Below are positions 48,565 through 58,644 of a stretch of DNA of 64,000 nucleotides, piece after piece. Position numbers and translations under genes: made by a program. Under the pieces are notes generated by a model that was not told the origin of the DNA, searched no databases, and was given only the letters and a program-made list of their open reading frames with translations. How positions within the stretch are numbered: position 1 is the stretch's first letter; each line of letters opens with the position of its first letter. Origin of the DNA: Mesorhizobium sp. NZP2077 (GTDB taxonomy: Bacteria > Pseudomonadota > Alphaproteobacteria > Rhizobiales > Rhizobiaceae). The stretch covers positions 186,001 through 250,000 of the forward strand of contig NZ_CP051294.1 of NCBI RefSeq assembly GCF_013170805.1, given 5' to 3'.

Positions 48565-50076
48565 ATGACAAGGTCATACAGGGAGCAGGACTGGTCGAGT
48601 TCAATCGCCGAATTCACGGGCGTCAACAGCAGCTACTACCAAGGTAAGTTTGCGGACCTCTTTGAGGGAAGCCGCGCCAGACTCAGACCCAATTGGGCAG
48701 CCGCCATAGTAGGTCCATTGTGGGCTGCTTCACGCGGCTTGTTCGGGGCGTTCCTGGTAGCAGGGCTGGTCGAGATTGCCTTGGTCATCGGCATTGTCTT
48801 CCTGAGCACCGGTGGCCTCAGCGTCGACAACATGTCGCGTGCTCAGTCACTTGAAAAACTTAGTGAGGCGCGCCTCACCCAGGCGAATGACGAGCGCCAG
48901 AAAGGGAATGAGGCGGCGGCGAACCAGATGCAGGAACTTTCGAAGTCGCTCGCTCAGTCAGCGGCGAACGAAAGAGCAGTTGCCAACGACAAGGCTCGGG
49001 CCGCAACGATGCTAATCGTCTCAACTATCGCAGGCCTGCTAGGTTTGCGGGCGATTTTTGCAGTGGCAGGAGATTGGCTCTATTCGCGCCAGTACATGCG
49101 CTGGCGGCGGGACCGAGCCACGCCATCAAGACGCAGCTATCAGCGTGTCGTGGCCTGTGGGCTCTTGTTAGTCATCATCTACGTCGTCGCGCTTTTCGGC
49201 GCCAAAGTACCACAACTTGCCAGTACGCTGGCCATCCAGACGAACACCTCAGAGCTGGCAGGTATTACAGCAACTGCCCTCGATCGATTTTTTACGTCGA
49301 TAACACAATCGGGCCGGTCGATCTTTGATGCGATTACAGGAAGCATCTCGGCACTAGTCGCCTCGGTGGAAAGCCTTCTCGAAGGACTTCCGTGGATTTG
49401 TACGATCCTGGTGGTTGTCTTTGCTGCATGGCTGCTTGCGGGCTCTGGAACCGCAGCGTTCACCGGGGCAGGATTGGTTTACCTGGCTCTTTTCGGTTTC
49501 TGGCAGAAGAGCATGGTTACGATCGCGCTTTTGGGAACGGCGGCTGTGTTGGCGCTCAGCATAGGCATTCCCTTGGGAATTATCTGCGGCAAGAGCCCAA
49601 GGGCGTACCGCATATTCCGGCCTATGCTCGATCTCATGCAGACGATGCCCGCGTTCATCTATCTGGTGCCCATCATCGCATTCTTTGGCATCGGTAAGAC
49701 GCCGGGGGTCTTGGCCACGATTATCTTCGGAATGCCGCCGGTAGCGCGCCTGACAGCTCTGGGTCTTCAGCAGGTACCGCTCAGCATCAGGGAGGCGGCC
49801 GTCGCGTTCGGTGCGACCCCTTGGCAGAGTCTGGTGAAAGTCGAGTTGCCGCTCGCCATGCCGTCGATCATGGCAGGGATCAACCAGACGATCTTGATGT
49901 GTTTATCGATGGTGGTGATTGCTTCGCTCATTGGCGCCGGCGGCCTGGGCGAGGATGTTTTGCAGGCACTGCAATTCGCGTCCGTCGGACAAGGTTTCTT
50001 GGTGGGGGCGGCAGTGCTGATCTGCGCCATCATCTTGGATAGGCTCATACAAGGGAAAAGGAGTAATAACCAATGA
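48565..50076 (+). CDS. ProW-like permease with extended N-terminal domain
   Basis: 503 residues, about 150-200 more than ordinary ProW. Residues about 270-500 are the permease with several membrane segments and the EAA loop LQQVPLSIREAAVAFGATPW. The added N-terminal part begins with a soluble stretch then RPNWAAAIVGPLWAASRGLF (recalling DUF2628), membrane helices, and a charged coiled-coil-like section (about 95-140, AQSLEKLSEARLTQANDERQ) placed between helices. Stop overlaps the ProX-like start (ATGA). ATG starts one base after the ProV-like stop. Confidence 0.9.
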   Translation: MTRSYREQDWSSSIAEFTGVNSSYYQGKFADLFEGSRARLRPNWAAAIVGPLWAASRGLFGAFLVAGLVEIALVIGIVFLSTGGLSVDNMSRAQSLEKLSEARLTQANDERQKGNEAAANQMQELSKSLAQSAANERAVANDKARAATMLIVSTIAGLLGLRAIFAVAGDWLYSRQYMRWRRDRATPSRRSYQRVVACGLLLVIIYVVALFGAKVPQLASTLAIQTNTSELAGITATALDRFFTSITQSGRSIFDAITGSISALVASVESLLEGLPWICTILVVVFAAWLLAGSGTAAFTGAGLVYLALFGFWQKSMVTIALLGTAAVLALSIGIPLGIICGKSPRAYRIFRPMLDLMQTMPAFIYLVPIIAFFGIGKTPGVLATIIFGMPPVARLTALGLQQVPLSIREAAVAFGATPWQSLVKVELPLAMPSIMAGINQTILMCLSMVVIASLIGAGGLGEDVLQALQFASVGQGFLVGAAVLICAIILDRLIQGKRSNNQ

Positions 50077-51038
50077 AGATCAAGCTTTCGATGCTCGCTC
50101 TTGCCGTCGCAATGGGGTTGGCCGCACCGGCAGCGGCCCAGGAGAAAATCAAGATCGGATCCTCCAATTGGCCATCGCTCCAGGCGATGTCCAGTGTCCT
50201 GAAGGAAATAACAGAAAAATACTTCGGTGCGTCTGCCGAGGTGGTCAACAGTACACTGCCTATCATTATGGCATCGATGGATAAAGGCGAGATCGATATT
50301 CTGCCAGAAATCTGGTCTCCGAACCACGACAGTCTGATCAACACCTACGTCAAGGAAAAGCAAACCGTCAAACTGGGCAGTTTGACTTTCCCTTCAATTT
50401 CCGGGATGTGCACCACGCGTCACACGCAGGAGAAATTCGGCGTGAAGTCGATCTATGATCTGTCGCGTCCCGAGATCGCAGACGTATTCAGGTCGGCTGC
50501 AGGCGGCAAGCCGAAACTTTGGGTCGGCCCTGCCGGCTGGAGCTCGTCAAAAACCGAGCTTATCCGTGCCCGAGACTACGGATATGCCGACCTCTTTGAA
50601 CTGACGACTGTCGAGGAAAGCCTTGCGATTGTGGACTTGGAACAGGCGATAAGAGCTGACACGCCATGGATAGGCATCTGCTACACCCCTCACCCGACCT
50701 TCTCCCGCAAGGAGGTCGTAATGCTCGACGAGCCGCCGCATGACCCGGCGAAGTGGAAGATTGTACAGCCCGACCAGAACCCGAACTGGCTTGCGATGTC
50801 ATCGTCGACGACCGCCTGGGCTCCGATCTCGGTCAACATCGCCTATGCCAAGGAGCTGGAAGCAAAGGATCCGAAGCTTGTCGCACTCCTCAACAACATC
50901 ACGCTTGATCCGGCTGAAATCGCCCAGTGGATCGATGCGGTTGGCACCAAGAAAATCGATCCCGACACCTTCGCGAAGGACTGGGTCTCGAAGAACGACG
51001 CAAAAATTCTCGGCTGGATGGCAGGCAAAGCCCAATAG
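50073..51038 (+). CDS. Betaine-type substrate-binding protein (ProX/OpuAC-like)
   Basis: 321 residues with a Sec signal peptide (residues 1-22, ending APAAAQ). Mature protein begins EKIKIGSSNWPSLQAMSSVL. Tryptophans in SNWPS, PEIWSPNHD and GPAGWSSS could form the aromatic cage that holds a quaternary ammonium group, as known for ProX/OpuAC. GGAG lies 10 bases before the ATG. Glycine betaine is the default ligand, but related ligands are possible given the downstream genes. Confidence 0.9.
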   Translation: MKIKLSMLALAVAMGLAAPAAAQEKIKIGSSNWPSLQAMSSVLKEITEKYFGASAEVVNSTLPIIMASMDKGEIDILPEIWSPNHDSLINTYVKEKQTVKLGSLTFPSISGMCTTRHTQEKFGVKSIYDLSRPEIADVFRSAAGGKPKLWVGPAGWSSSKTELIRARDYGYADLFELTTVEESLAIVDLEQAIRADTPWIGICYTPHPTFSRKEVVMLDEPPHDPAKWKIVQPDQNPNWLAMSSSTTAWAPISVNIAYAKELEAKDPKLVALLNNITLDPAEIAQWIDAVGTKKIDPDTFAKDWVSKNDAKILGWMAGKAQ

Positions 51039-51067
51039 GCACTAGAGTCAGAAAGTTGAGAAGTCAC

Positions 51068-52249
51068 ATGTCATATGTAATCCCATTCGACGCGGAAGAG
51101 TACGATGCGCGCCTTCGAAAGATCAAGGAGAGGATGGAAGGTGCTGGAATAGACCTTCTGCTTTGTACCGACCCGGCGAACATTAATTACCTAACGGGTC
51201 TTGATGCGCTCTCGTTCTATGTGCCCCAGGTCCTCCTGGTGCACAAAGACGAAGCTGAACCGTTCTGGTTCGGTCGCATGATGGACACATCGTCCCTCAA
51301 GGTTACCACCCGACTGCCCGAGAAGAATTTGTTGCCGTACCCAGAAACTATGCTGCATCAGCAGCACGTCCATCCCTTCCAGTTGCTAAGCGAGCACATC
51401 CAAACTCGCGGGTGGGCCAGCCAAACGATCGGGGTCGAAATGGACGTCGACTACTACACTGCCCGATGCCATCAGACTCTCGTGGTGGGGTTGCCCAACG
51501 CCAAGATCGTCGACAACCGTCGTCTCGTAAACTGGGTTCGGCTGGCTAAATCGCCAGCGGAACTCCGTTACATGCGAGAGGCCGGGAAAATCACCACCGT
51601 CGCCATGCAGGAGGCTATCGACAACTTGCTGGCCGGAAAAAGGAGCTATGAGGTAGCAGCTGACATCCTCCATACATCGGTCATGGGCACCGATGGGCTC
51701 TACGGGGACTCTCCTGCGGCATTTCCATTTGTGATGGTTGGTGAGAATGCCCACGCCTGCCATCTGTACTGGACCGACCGGGACATGCCCGAGAACGAAA
51801 TGGTTGTTCTAGAACTGGCGGGCGTCCGCAAGCGGTATCACAGCCCGCTTGCTCGAACGATCCTTCTTGGTAAAGTGACCGACGAGCCGCGCCGACTTGC
51901 CGATATCATCATCGAAGGTGTCGATCGGGCACTTGAGGCTGCGAAACCGGGTGTGACGTGCGGCGAGGTCGAGAATATCTGGCAGGATGTCCTGCGAAGG
52001 AATAATCTTACAAAAGACAGCCGCGTTGGCTATCCTGTTGGCATTGCCTACCCGCCGGACTGGGGTGAGAAGACAGCCAACATCCAGAATGGTGATAAGA
52101 CTGTCCTGGAAGCGGGAATGTGCTTCCACTTCCAGTCAGGCCTTTGGCTAGATAAGCAGGGTATTGCGCTCTCGGAGACGTTCGCAGTCACCGAAAACGG
52201 AGGTGAACGCCTAGCCCAGGTCCCACATCGCCTATTTTATCAACATTGA
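51068..52249 (+). CDS. M24 family hydrolase, ectoine hydrolase-like (EutD/DoeA type)
   Basis: 393 residues, ATG at 51068, 29 bp after the ProX-like gene. N-terminal domain FDAEEYDARLRKIKERMEGA then LLLCTDPANINYLTGLDALS; C-terminal pita-bread domain. It strongly recalls ectoine hydrolase: GWASQTIGVEMDVDYYTARC, VKSP-type LAKSPAELRYMREAGKI, LELAGVRKRYHSPLARTILL, DSRVGYPVGIAYPPDWGEKT and ETFAVTENGGERLAQVPHRL. The metal ligands of true M24 aminopeptidases are replaced (Asp by Glu in LELAG, SD by SP in YHSP, His lost in GYPVG), as expected of the metal-free ectoine group. It may open a ring or remove an acyl group from a compatible solute. Confidence 0.8.
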   Translation: MSYVIPFDAEEYDARLRKIKERMEGAGIDLLLCTDPANINYLTGLDALSFYVPQVLLVHKDEAEPFWFGRMMDTSSLKVTTRLPEKNLLPYPETMLHQQHVHPFQLLSEHIQTRGWASQTIGVEMDVDYYTARCHQTLVVGLPNAKIVDNRRLVNWVRLAKSPAELRYMREAGKITTVAMQEAIDNLLAGKRSYEVAADILHTSVMGTDGLYGDSPAAFPFVMVGENAHACHLYWTDRDMPENEMVVLELAGVRKRYHSPLARTILLGKVTDEPRRLADIIIEGVDRALEAAKPGVTCGEVENIWQDVLRRNNLTKDSRVGYPVGIAYPPDWGEKTANIQNGDKTVLEAGMCFHFQSGLWLDKQGIALSETFAVTENGGERLAQVPHRLFYQH

Positions 52250-52260
52250 AAATGACGGCC

Positions 52261-52293
52261 GCCGCACCGTCGTGCGCTTTACAATGGTGCGGC
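52261..52293 (+). terminator. Hairpin after the M24 gene
   Basis: GCCGCACC (52261-52268) and GGTGCGGC (52286-52293), perfect 8-bp stem, 17-base loop, 12 bp past the M24 stop. No T-run follows. Confidence 0.4.
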
Positions 52294-52495
52294 CCCCACT
52301 CCAGACGTGAGATTTGCATGGTTTCCAAACCCCCGCCGAAACGTCTAGGTGTGGAAATCAACAGTGGGCATCAGACAGCCTTCTGGCTCAGACGACCAAT
52401 GCGTTGGTCTGCTTTTATCTGGAGGTGTTGGCAGACAGTACAGGCTCCGGTTAAAACTTGCGGGGATCGCTGTTCAGTTTCGTCGGAGGCAACCT

Positions 52496-52966
52496 GTGAG
52501 CACTGAAGACATCGACGACTACGACAGGAAGATCCTCGAGATCATCCAGGTCGACGCCGAACTCCCGGCCTCGACGATCGCCGAAGTGGTGAACCTGTCG
52601 GCATCGGCGGTCCAGCGCCGAATCAAACGTCTGAAAGACTTAGGGGTTATCGTCGCTACCGTCGCTGTGGTTGACGGCAAAAAGGTCGGCCGCCCGCTGG
52701 TATTCCTAGCCGCCGTAGAGGTTGAGCGAGAGCGCAAGGACCTTCTTAACCAGCTTAAGAAATGGTTGCTGGGCGAGAGCTATGTACAGCAGGCGTTCTA
52801 CACAACAGGTGCATCCGACCTCACCGTGATCATTACAGCGAAAGATGTTGAGGAATATGATCACATTACCCAGATGATGGTGGAGATGAACCCGAACATA
52901 AAGCGGATTAATACGAGCGTCTGTCTGCAGATTTACAAACGTGGAAGCATTATCCCAACTGACTGA
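52496..52966 (+). CDS. Lrp/AsnC family transcriptional regulator
   Basis: 156 residues from the GTG at 52496, which has a GGAGG six bases before it; an upstream open frame to 52349 has no homology. HTH in DYDRKILEIIQVDAELPAST then IAEVVNLSASAVQRRIKRLK; RAM domain with QQAFYTTGASDLTVIITAKD. Ectoine-degradation clusters often carry an AsnC-type regulator (DoeX), so it probably controls the surrounding catabolic genes. Confidence 0.92.
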   Translation: MSTEDIDDYDRKILEIIQVDAELPASTIAEVVNLSASAVQRRIKRLKDLGVIVATVAVVDGKKVGRPLVFLAAVEVERERKDLLNQLKKWLLGESYVQQAFYTTGASDLTVIITAKDVEEYDHITQMMVEMNPNIKRINTSVCLQIYKRGSIIPTD

Positions 52967-53604
52967 GTGAACATCCGGTGCCCGCAGCCGGCAAGGATTT
53001 GGCACAAACCCGAGTCGGGCCATTGCATACTACCAATCTCCTAGAGACAATTTACTAACACTGATCCTGATATCAATTTGTACGCAACCATGCGGGATAC
53101 AGGCCGGTGACGTATCCAGAATGGTCGGGATGATCATAGCTGTTTCTGGATTCCACTGATCCAAATGATTTTCGTTTGTGTTGTGTCCTCGTAAATACGC
53201 CTTCGAAGCTCGTGTTGCCGTGCTTGGACCCGCCGAAGCGCATGGCATCAAATACGGCAATCCGATGAACACTGATCATTACGCCCTCCGGGTCAATGCC
53301 CGCGGCGTACGCCGCGTCAGGAAATCTCGATCTCGTCAACACTAGTTGCAAGGGATTTCAAAGATAACCCAGCACGCGATCTAGCCCCCTACCCCGTCTC
53401 AGAGTGCATCTTCTACATGGTAAGACGGCATCTTAGGGATCGAACGCGCCTGTTAGCCGCAAAAGTTCGACGCCACTCGCGGCCAAATCGATCATTCTAT
53501 GTAAAAAACGCAGAATATGCACGCCGCACACGGCTAACTTTGACCAAGTATTTGCAGAGAACGCGGCGGCTTCACATGCCCCTTCATTCAATCCATAGGG
53601 TTCC
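52967..53604. other. Intergenic region before the flavoenzyme gene
   Basis: About 640 bp. No recognisable gene; a 92-codon minus frame (53073-53351) has no known relatives. It must hold the promoter of the dehydrogenase gene at 53605. Confidence 0.45.
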
Positions 53605-56079
53605 ATGACACATTCCCCATTCGTGCGCCCCCGCGCTTTGGCAGCCCGTCATCACGAGATAGTCATTCTGGGAGGCGGCATAGCGGGCACCAGCGTTGCG
53701 TATCATCTTGCGAAGTTGGGCAAGAAGGATGTCGCGATCTTGGAGCGGAACACTCTCACTTCCGGCACGACTTGGCATGCGGCCGGCTTGATCATGCAGA
53801 CACGTGGCACACATTCGTTGACCGAAATCGCAAAATACAATGCCGAGCTTTACGATGCCCTTGAGGCCGAAACAGGCCAGGCCACCGGTTTCAAACGCAA
53901 CGGCACGCTCGGCGTTGCACGGACGAAGGATCGTCTCCACGAAACCGCCCGCAACGCGTCGGTCGCTAAGAGCTTTGGACTTGAAGCCCATATGATCTCC
54001 CCGGCGGAGGCGAAGGCGCTTTATCCTGCAATCGACGCTTCGATCATCGAGGGCGCAGTGTTCATCCCCCGGGATGGGCAGACAAACCCCATCGACACCT
54101 GCATGGCATTGGCAGCAGGTGCAAAGCAGAATGGGGTCCGAATTTTCGAAAACCAAGAGGTAAAAGACCTTTGGCGGACGCCGAAAGGTCTCTACCAGCT
54201 CCAGACCGACCATGGGGTCATAGAGGCGGAAACGCTGGTACTAGCCTGCGGGCTCTGGACACGTGATTTAGCAGCGCGGTTAGGTGCGCGCGTCCCATTG
54301 TACGCCGCCGAGCATTTCTACGTGGTCACGGAACCGATGGATTTCATCCGTCCTACGCTCCCGGTCCTGCGGGACACTGATGGTCACGTATACTTAAAGG
54401 AGGATGCGGGAAAGCTCCTTATCGGCGCCTTCGAGCCTTGGGGAAAGCCCCTCGCGATGGAGAGCCTGCCCAAGGAGACGGCTTTCATCGAACTTTTGGA
54501 AGATTGGGACCATTTCGAACTGCCTATGACCAAGGCTATTGAAATAGTTCCCGGACTTGCCGATGCGGGAATAGCTAAGTTCTTCAATGGCCCGGAAAGC
54601 TTTACTCCGGACCTGCTATTCATGATCGGCGAGGTCCCGGGACTGAACAACCTTTTTGTGTCTGCTGGTTACAACTCCGAAGGCATCGAGTATGGGGCGG
54701 GCGCCGGCCGCGCCTTAGCTGAATGGATCGTTGCCAAGTCCCCGCAGATGGACATCAGCTTCGTGGATGTGGCCCGCTTCCATCCCTTCCAGATCAACAA
54801 GCGTTACCTGCACGATCGCACGGCAGAAGTACTCGGCTTGCACTACAAGATGCACTGGCCGAGCCATCAACCAGAAACTTCGCGCGGGGTTCGCAAAAGT
54901 GCTCTCCATGATCGCTGGGCGAAACTTGGCGCGAGCTTTGGCGAGGGCATGGGCTGGGAGCGTCCAATGTGGTTCGCCGGAGAGGACCAGCCAACAAATA
55001 ACGTTTACTCGTACGACGAACCAAACTGGTTCAGACATACTGCCGAGGAGTGCCGCGCTGCGCGTGCTGACGCGGTGTTGTTCGACCAAAGTTCCTTCGG
55101 CAAGCACCTCATCCAGGGAAGGGACGCGTGCCGGTTCCTCCAATGGCTGTGCGCGGGTAATGTCGACGTCCCCGTCGGCAAACTCGTCTATACGCATATG
55201 CTCAACAAGAACGGTGGTATCGAGACCGACATTACCGTCAACCGGCTTTCGGAAACTGAATACCTCATCATATCCTCGGCCACTGTGCATCCGCGCGACA
55301 CAGCTTGGATCCGCAAACATATCGACGCGGAGTGGAACGTTACGCTGACGGATGTGACTTCAGCCTATGCGGTGCTATCCCTGCAGGGCCCAAAATCCCG
55401 TGACATCCTCTCGAAGGTCACCGACGCCGATCTCTCCAACGAATCGTTCCCTTTTGCCACCAGCCAAGTAATCGATGTCGGCTATGCGCGGGTCATCGCC
55501 AACCGCCTGACATATATCGGAGAGCTTGGCTGGGAACTGCATGTTCCTACGGAAATGGCTCAGCACGTTTTCGATATCTTATGGGAAGCCGGGGATGGGA
55601 ATGGTCTGCGTCCAGCCGGCTACCATGCCCTGGAGCATCTTCGCTCAGAACGCGCTTACCGCGAGTATGAGCTTGACCTCACGCCAGTCGACACCCTGCT
55701 CGAAGCCGGACTCGGATTCACAATTGACTGGTCGAAGCCGTGCGGCTTCCAGGGCAAGGACGTCTTGGATGCACAGAAGGCGGCCCGCACACCTCGCAAG
55801 CGGCTGCTTTCATTTAAGCTGATGGATCCCAGCCCCGTGCTCTTCCGCGAAGAGCTTATCCGACGCAACGGCGATATCGTCGGTTACGTTTCGTCCGGCG
55901 TAAAGAGTTTCACGCTCGGGTCTTCGATAGGACTTGGCTATGTCAAACACGCTGACGGTGTAAGCCGAGAATGGATCGACGCGGGAAACTGGCAGATCGA
56001 AATCGCTGGCAAGCTGTATGACGCGGACGCTTCGCTCCAGGCCTTTTTCGACCCTAAGGGCCTTAGAGCGAAAGTCTGA
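53605..56079 (+). CDS. FAD-dependent dimethylglycine/sarcosine dehydrogenase-type enzyme
   Basis: 824 residues, two-domain DMGDH layout. N-terminal DAO domain with FAD fingerprint GGGIAGTSVAYHL (from residue 23) and the SGTTWHAAGL motif whose His58 is the usual covalent FAD site. C-terminal folate-binding GcvT-type part from about 440 (FDQSSFGKHLIQGRDACRFL, HMLNKNGGIETDITVNRLSE, YIGELGWELHVPTEMA). It would demethylate an N-methylated amine such as dimethylglycine or sarcosine, passing the methyl to tetrahydrofolate. Fits the betaine-type transporter upstream. Start ATG follows TTCC only; no clear Shine-Dalgarno. Confidence 0.9.
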   Translation: MTHSPFVRPRALAARHHEIVILGGGIAGTSVAYHLAKLGKKDVAILERNTLTSGTTWHAAGLIMQTRGTHSLTEIAKYNAELYDALEAETGQATGFKRNGTLGVARTKDRLHETARNASVAKSFGLEAHMISPAEAKALYPAIDASIIEGAVFIPRDGQTNPIDTCMALAAGAKQNGVRIFENQEVKDLWRTPKGLYQLQTDHGVIEAETLVLACGLWTRDLAARLGARVPLYAAEHFYVVTEPMDFIRPTLPVLRDTDGHVYLKEDAGKLLIGAFEPWGKPLAMESLPKETAFIELLEDWDHFELPMTKAIEIVPGLADAGIAKFFNGPESFTPDLLFMIGEVPGLNNLFVSAGYNSEGIEYGAGAGRALAEWIVAKSPQMDISFVDVARFHPFQINKRYLHDRTAEVLGLHYKMHWPSHQPETSRGVRKSALHDRWAKLGASFGEGMGWERPMWFAGEDQPTNNVYSYDEPNWFRHTAEECRAARADAVLFDQSSFGKHLIQGRDACRFLQWLCAGNVDVPVGKLVYTHMLNKNGGIETDITVNRLSETEYLIISSATVHPRDTAWIRKHIDAEWNVTLTDVTSAYAVLSLQGPKSRDILSKVTDADLSNESFPFATSQVIDVGYARVIANRLTYIGELGWELHVPTEMAQHVFDILWEAGDGNGLRPAGYHALEHLRSERAYREYELDLTPVDTLLEAGLGFTIDWSKPCGFQGKDVLDAQKAARTPRKRLLSFKLMDPSPVLFREELIRRNGDIVGYVSSGVKSFTLGSSIGLGYVKHADGVSREWIDAGNWQIEIAGKLYDADASLQAFFDPKGLRAKV

Positions 56080-56330
56080 ACAGGCATTCACGCTCCTTCC
56101 ATTACGCCATTACGTGATTTTCGCGCAGTTCTAAATTTAAGCAGGATTGCCGCGTGAAAAGCATAAATTTGGGGTCTTGCGGCACTCTGTAGCATTTATT
56201 GTCGGGCATGCAGCGCTCGCTCCCGCAGCAGCTAGATATAAATCTGCGCTCGGTTTGGCTTGCCAATATTTGAATATCCAATCTGAACTAAAGACATTCG
56301 TCAATCTGGTCGCATCAGAAAGGCTAACCC

Positions 56331-57358
56331 ATGAAAGTCGCATGTCTGTGGCACGCAACCCAGGATGAACTCAACTTTATCAGGAGCTCATTGCCCGCCG
56401 ACACCGTAGTGACTGCTCCGCAAGGCCAATACGATTCGAGATTTGAAAGTTCATTCGTTGAACTGGATCCAATCACTCACGATGCTGATGCCCTCTTGGC
56501 GTGGGCGATTCCAAGAGGAGTCGTAGAGAACGCCAAAAAGCTCAAATTTTTGAGCTGGATGCACAGCGGAGTAGATGACTTGGGACAATTAGGGATCTTG
56601 GGCCTTGCCATAAAAAATCACTTCCGCATTGCGAATATACGTGGAGCCAATTCGATCGCGGTAGCCGAACAAGCGATGATGTTTGTGCTTTGCCTCGCCA
56701 AGAAGACTTTGCGCAATCACAAGAGGGGGCTTCGGACGGGACACAACAATTTCCGCTTTGGGATCCGACTGATCGTTCCGGTATGCTCAGCGGACGTCGC
56801 CTTGCAGTTGTAGGCGTCGGTGAGATCGGAGCGAGCGTCGCCAAGCGGGCGAAGGCCTTCGATATGGAGGTTATTGGCGTGCGCCGACACAAAGAGCGCC
56901 CTGTTGAGTACGTGGACCACATGTATGGACCGGCCGATTTGACCGCAATCCTGCCTGATTGCGACTATGTTGTTTTGGCAACGCCGCAAACGGAAGAAAC
57001 ACAGGAACTGTTCGGCGCAGAAGAGATTTCTGCAATGAAGAAAGGGGCATACCTGATCAACGTGGGCCGAGGCGGTCTCATCAAAGAAAGACCGCTTTAC
57101 GACGCGCTCGTTTCGGAACATCTGGGTGGCTTCGCCACAGATGTCTGGTGGAAGTATGAGTACGGCGCCGCCTTCCCGAATGGGTGGGGCTCTCGGCTTA
57201 ATATACAAAAGCTTCCAAACGTTGTCCTATCTTGGCATGAAGCTCACAATGCAGACGACGTTCTTGAAAGGAACCTGGAGCTTGGTACACAAAATTTACG
57301 CCAGTTTCTTGCTGGGCAACCTGTCTGCCGCGAAATCAATCTTGAACTTGGATATTGA
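56331..57358 (+). pseudogene. D-2-hydroxyacid dehydrogenase, frameshifted
   Basis: Frame one (56331-56813) gives the N-terminal half: MKVACLWHATQDELNFIRSS, FLSWMHSGVDDLGQ, SIAVAEQAMMFVLCLAKKTL. The NAD-binding half continues one frame over to 57358: LAVVGVGEIGASVAKRAKAF, VLATPQTEETQEL, INVGRGGLIKERPLYDAL and WHEAHNADD (catalytic His). The switch falls at a run of five G (56728-56736 area, AAGAGGGGGCTTCGG); six G would restore one frame of about 340 codons. It is either a true recent frameshift or a sequencing error. The enzyme reduces 2-keto acids or oxidises D-2-hydroxy acids. Confidence 0.8.
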
Positions 57359-57462
57359 GCTCGAACGCAGCTGTCGCGCTATTGACGGCCGGCCTGTGAG
57401 CCAAGTCTGGGCGGCTATACAATAGAGCGGATGGGTTAACGTGGAGCGGCCAGATCGATAGA

Positions 57463-58644
57463 TCATTTGCGGAGCAACAACTGACAGTATCGAATAGCCA
57501 GTTCAGTTGTCGGTATGAGCAAATCGTCGGAAGCTCCGAAGGTTGGCGTGTGAAGACCCGTTTCATAACCGGGTTCCTGACTGCCGAACCAAAAGTATAT
57601 GGATGGAACGCAGCTGGAATAGTAGCCGAAATCGTCGCTTCCTGAGAGAGCTGGTGGCTCAACGAATTTGGACTCCCCAACCGTTTCAAGAACAAGATCT
57701 CGGAACAGCGCGACCATCCCGACGTCGTTGATAACGGGCGGATCGCCAAGATGGGAGGTAAACACCGCCTCACCTCGATGTGTTGCCGCAATGCCCTCGG
57801 CGACCTCGCGAACGCGACGCACGAGATGGGCACGCCGCACCAGGCTAGTGGTGCGTATCGTTCCTGTCAGCAGAACAGACGAACAGATAATATTGCGAGC
57901 CTCGCCTCCGTGAACGGTCCCGACGGTAACAATGACCCCGTCATCGCCGGGAAACTCGCGCGATGCCACTTTTTGAACCTCGTTGATGAACGCGGCCGCT
58001 ATGGCGATGGCATCCACTCCCTCATGAGGCATGGCCCCATGAGCCATCAACCCCTTGAAAGTGACGTCAAACTGGTCAGCTGATTTGGTGGCCGCACCTG
58101 GCCGTGCGCCGTAGACTCCCGAGGGAATGCTTGGCATGATGTGCATTCCGACGGCCGCATCGAAACCATCGAGGAGCTTTTCCTTCAATACCGACAGGCC
58201 ACCTACCGGTTCCATTTCTTCTGCAGGTTGGAAGAAAACTCGCACTCTACCGGAAAAATCTGCCCGCATCCGATGGAGAGCAAGCGCTGCTCCCAATGCG
58301 ATCGAAGTATGCATGTCATGCCCACAGGCATGCATTCTACCAGGGAGCACTGACTGGTAGGACAAATCATCACGTTGCTCCTGGATTGGCAGCGCATCAA
58401 TGTCCCCACGCAATGCCACAGAACGGCAAGGACCCTCAGCCAATCCTTCAATGTCGACATAGAGGCCGGTTTTATGAAATGCCTTGGACCCCGTTAGACC
58501 AAACGCCTCTAGGGCGTCGCGAAGTCTCGCTTGGGTCTTCCACTCATTGTTTGAGAGCTCGGGCTCCTGGTGCATCGCGTGACGCATTTCGATCACCGCG
58601 TGGCGCTCTTCGGATGAGAGCAGGTTGTTGGTCAAAGCAGACAT
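57463..58644 (-). CDS. M20 family amidohydrolase
   Basis: 393 residues. LRGDIDALPIQEQRDDLSYQ, GRMHACGHDMHTSIALGAAL (metal ligands), FQPAEEMEPVGGLSV (catalytic Glu), AVGMHIMPSIPSGVYG and SGSDDFGYYSS plus ETGLHTPTFGASDD near the end. Only distantly like the M20 protein at 13950-15137. Divergent from the EutB-like gene across a 265-bp regulatory gap. In this context it may deacylate an N-acyl amino acid, for instance N-acetyl-diaminobutyrate-like compounds. Confidence 0.9.
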   Translation of the reverse strand: MSALTNNLLSSEERHAVIEMRHAMHQEPELSNNEWKTQARLRDALEAFGLTGSKAFHKTGLYVDIEGLAEGPCRSVALRGDIDALPIQEQRDDLSYQSVLPGRMHACGHDMHTSIALGAALALHRMRADFSGRVRVFFQPAEEMEPVGGLSVLKEKLLDGFDAAVGMHIMPSIPSGVYGARPGAATKSADQFDVTFKGLMAHGAMPHEGVDAIAIAAAFINEVQKVASREFPGDDGVIVTVGTVHGGEARNIICSSVLLTGTIRTTSLVRRAHLVRRVREVAEGIAATHRGEAVFTSHLGDPPVINDVGMVALFRDLVLETVGESKFVEPPALSGSDDFGYYSSCVPSIYFWFGSQEPGYETGLHTPTFGASDDLLIPTTELAIRYCQLLLRK

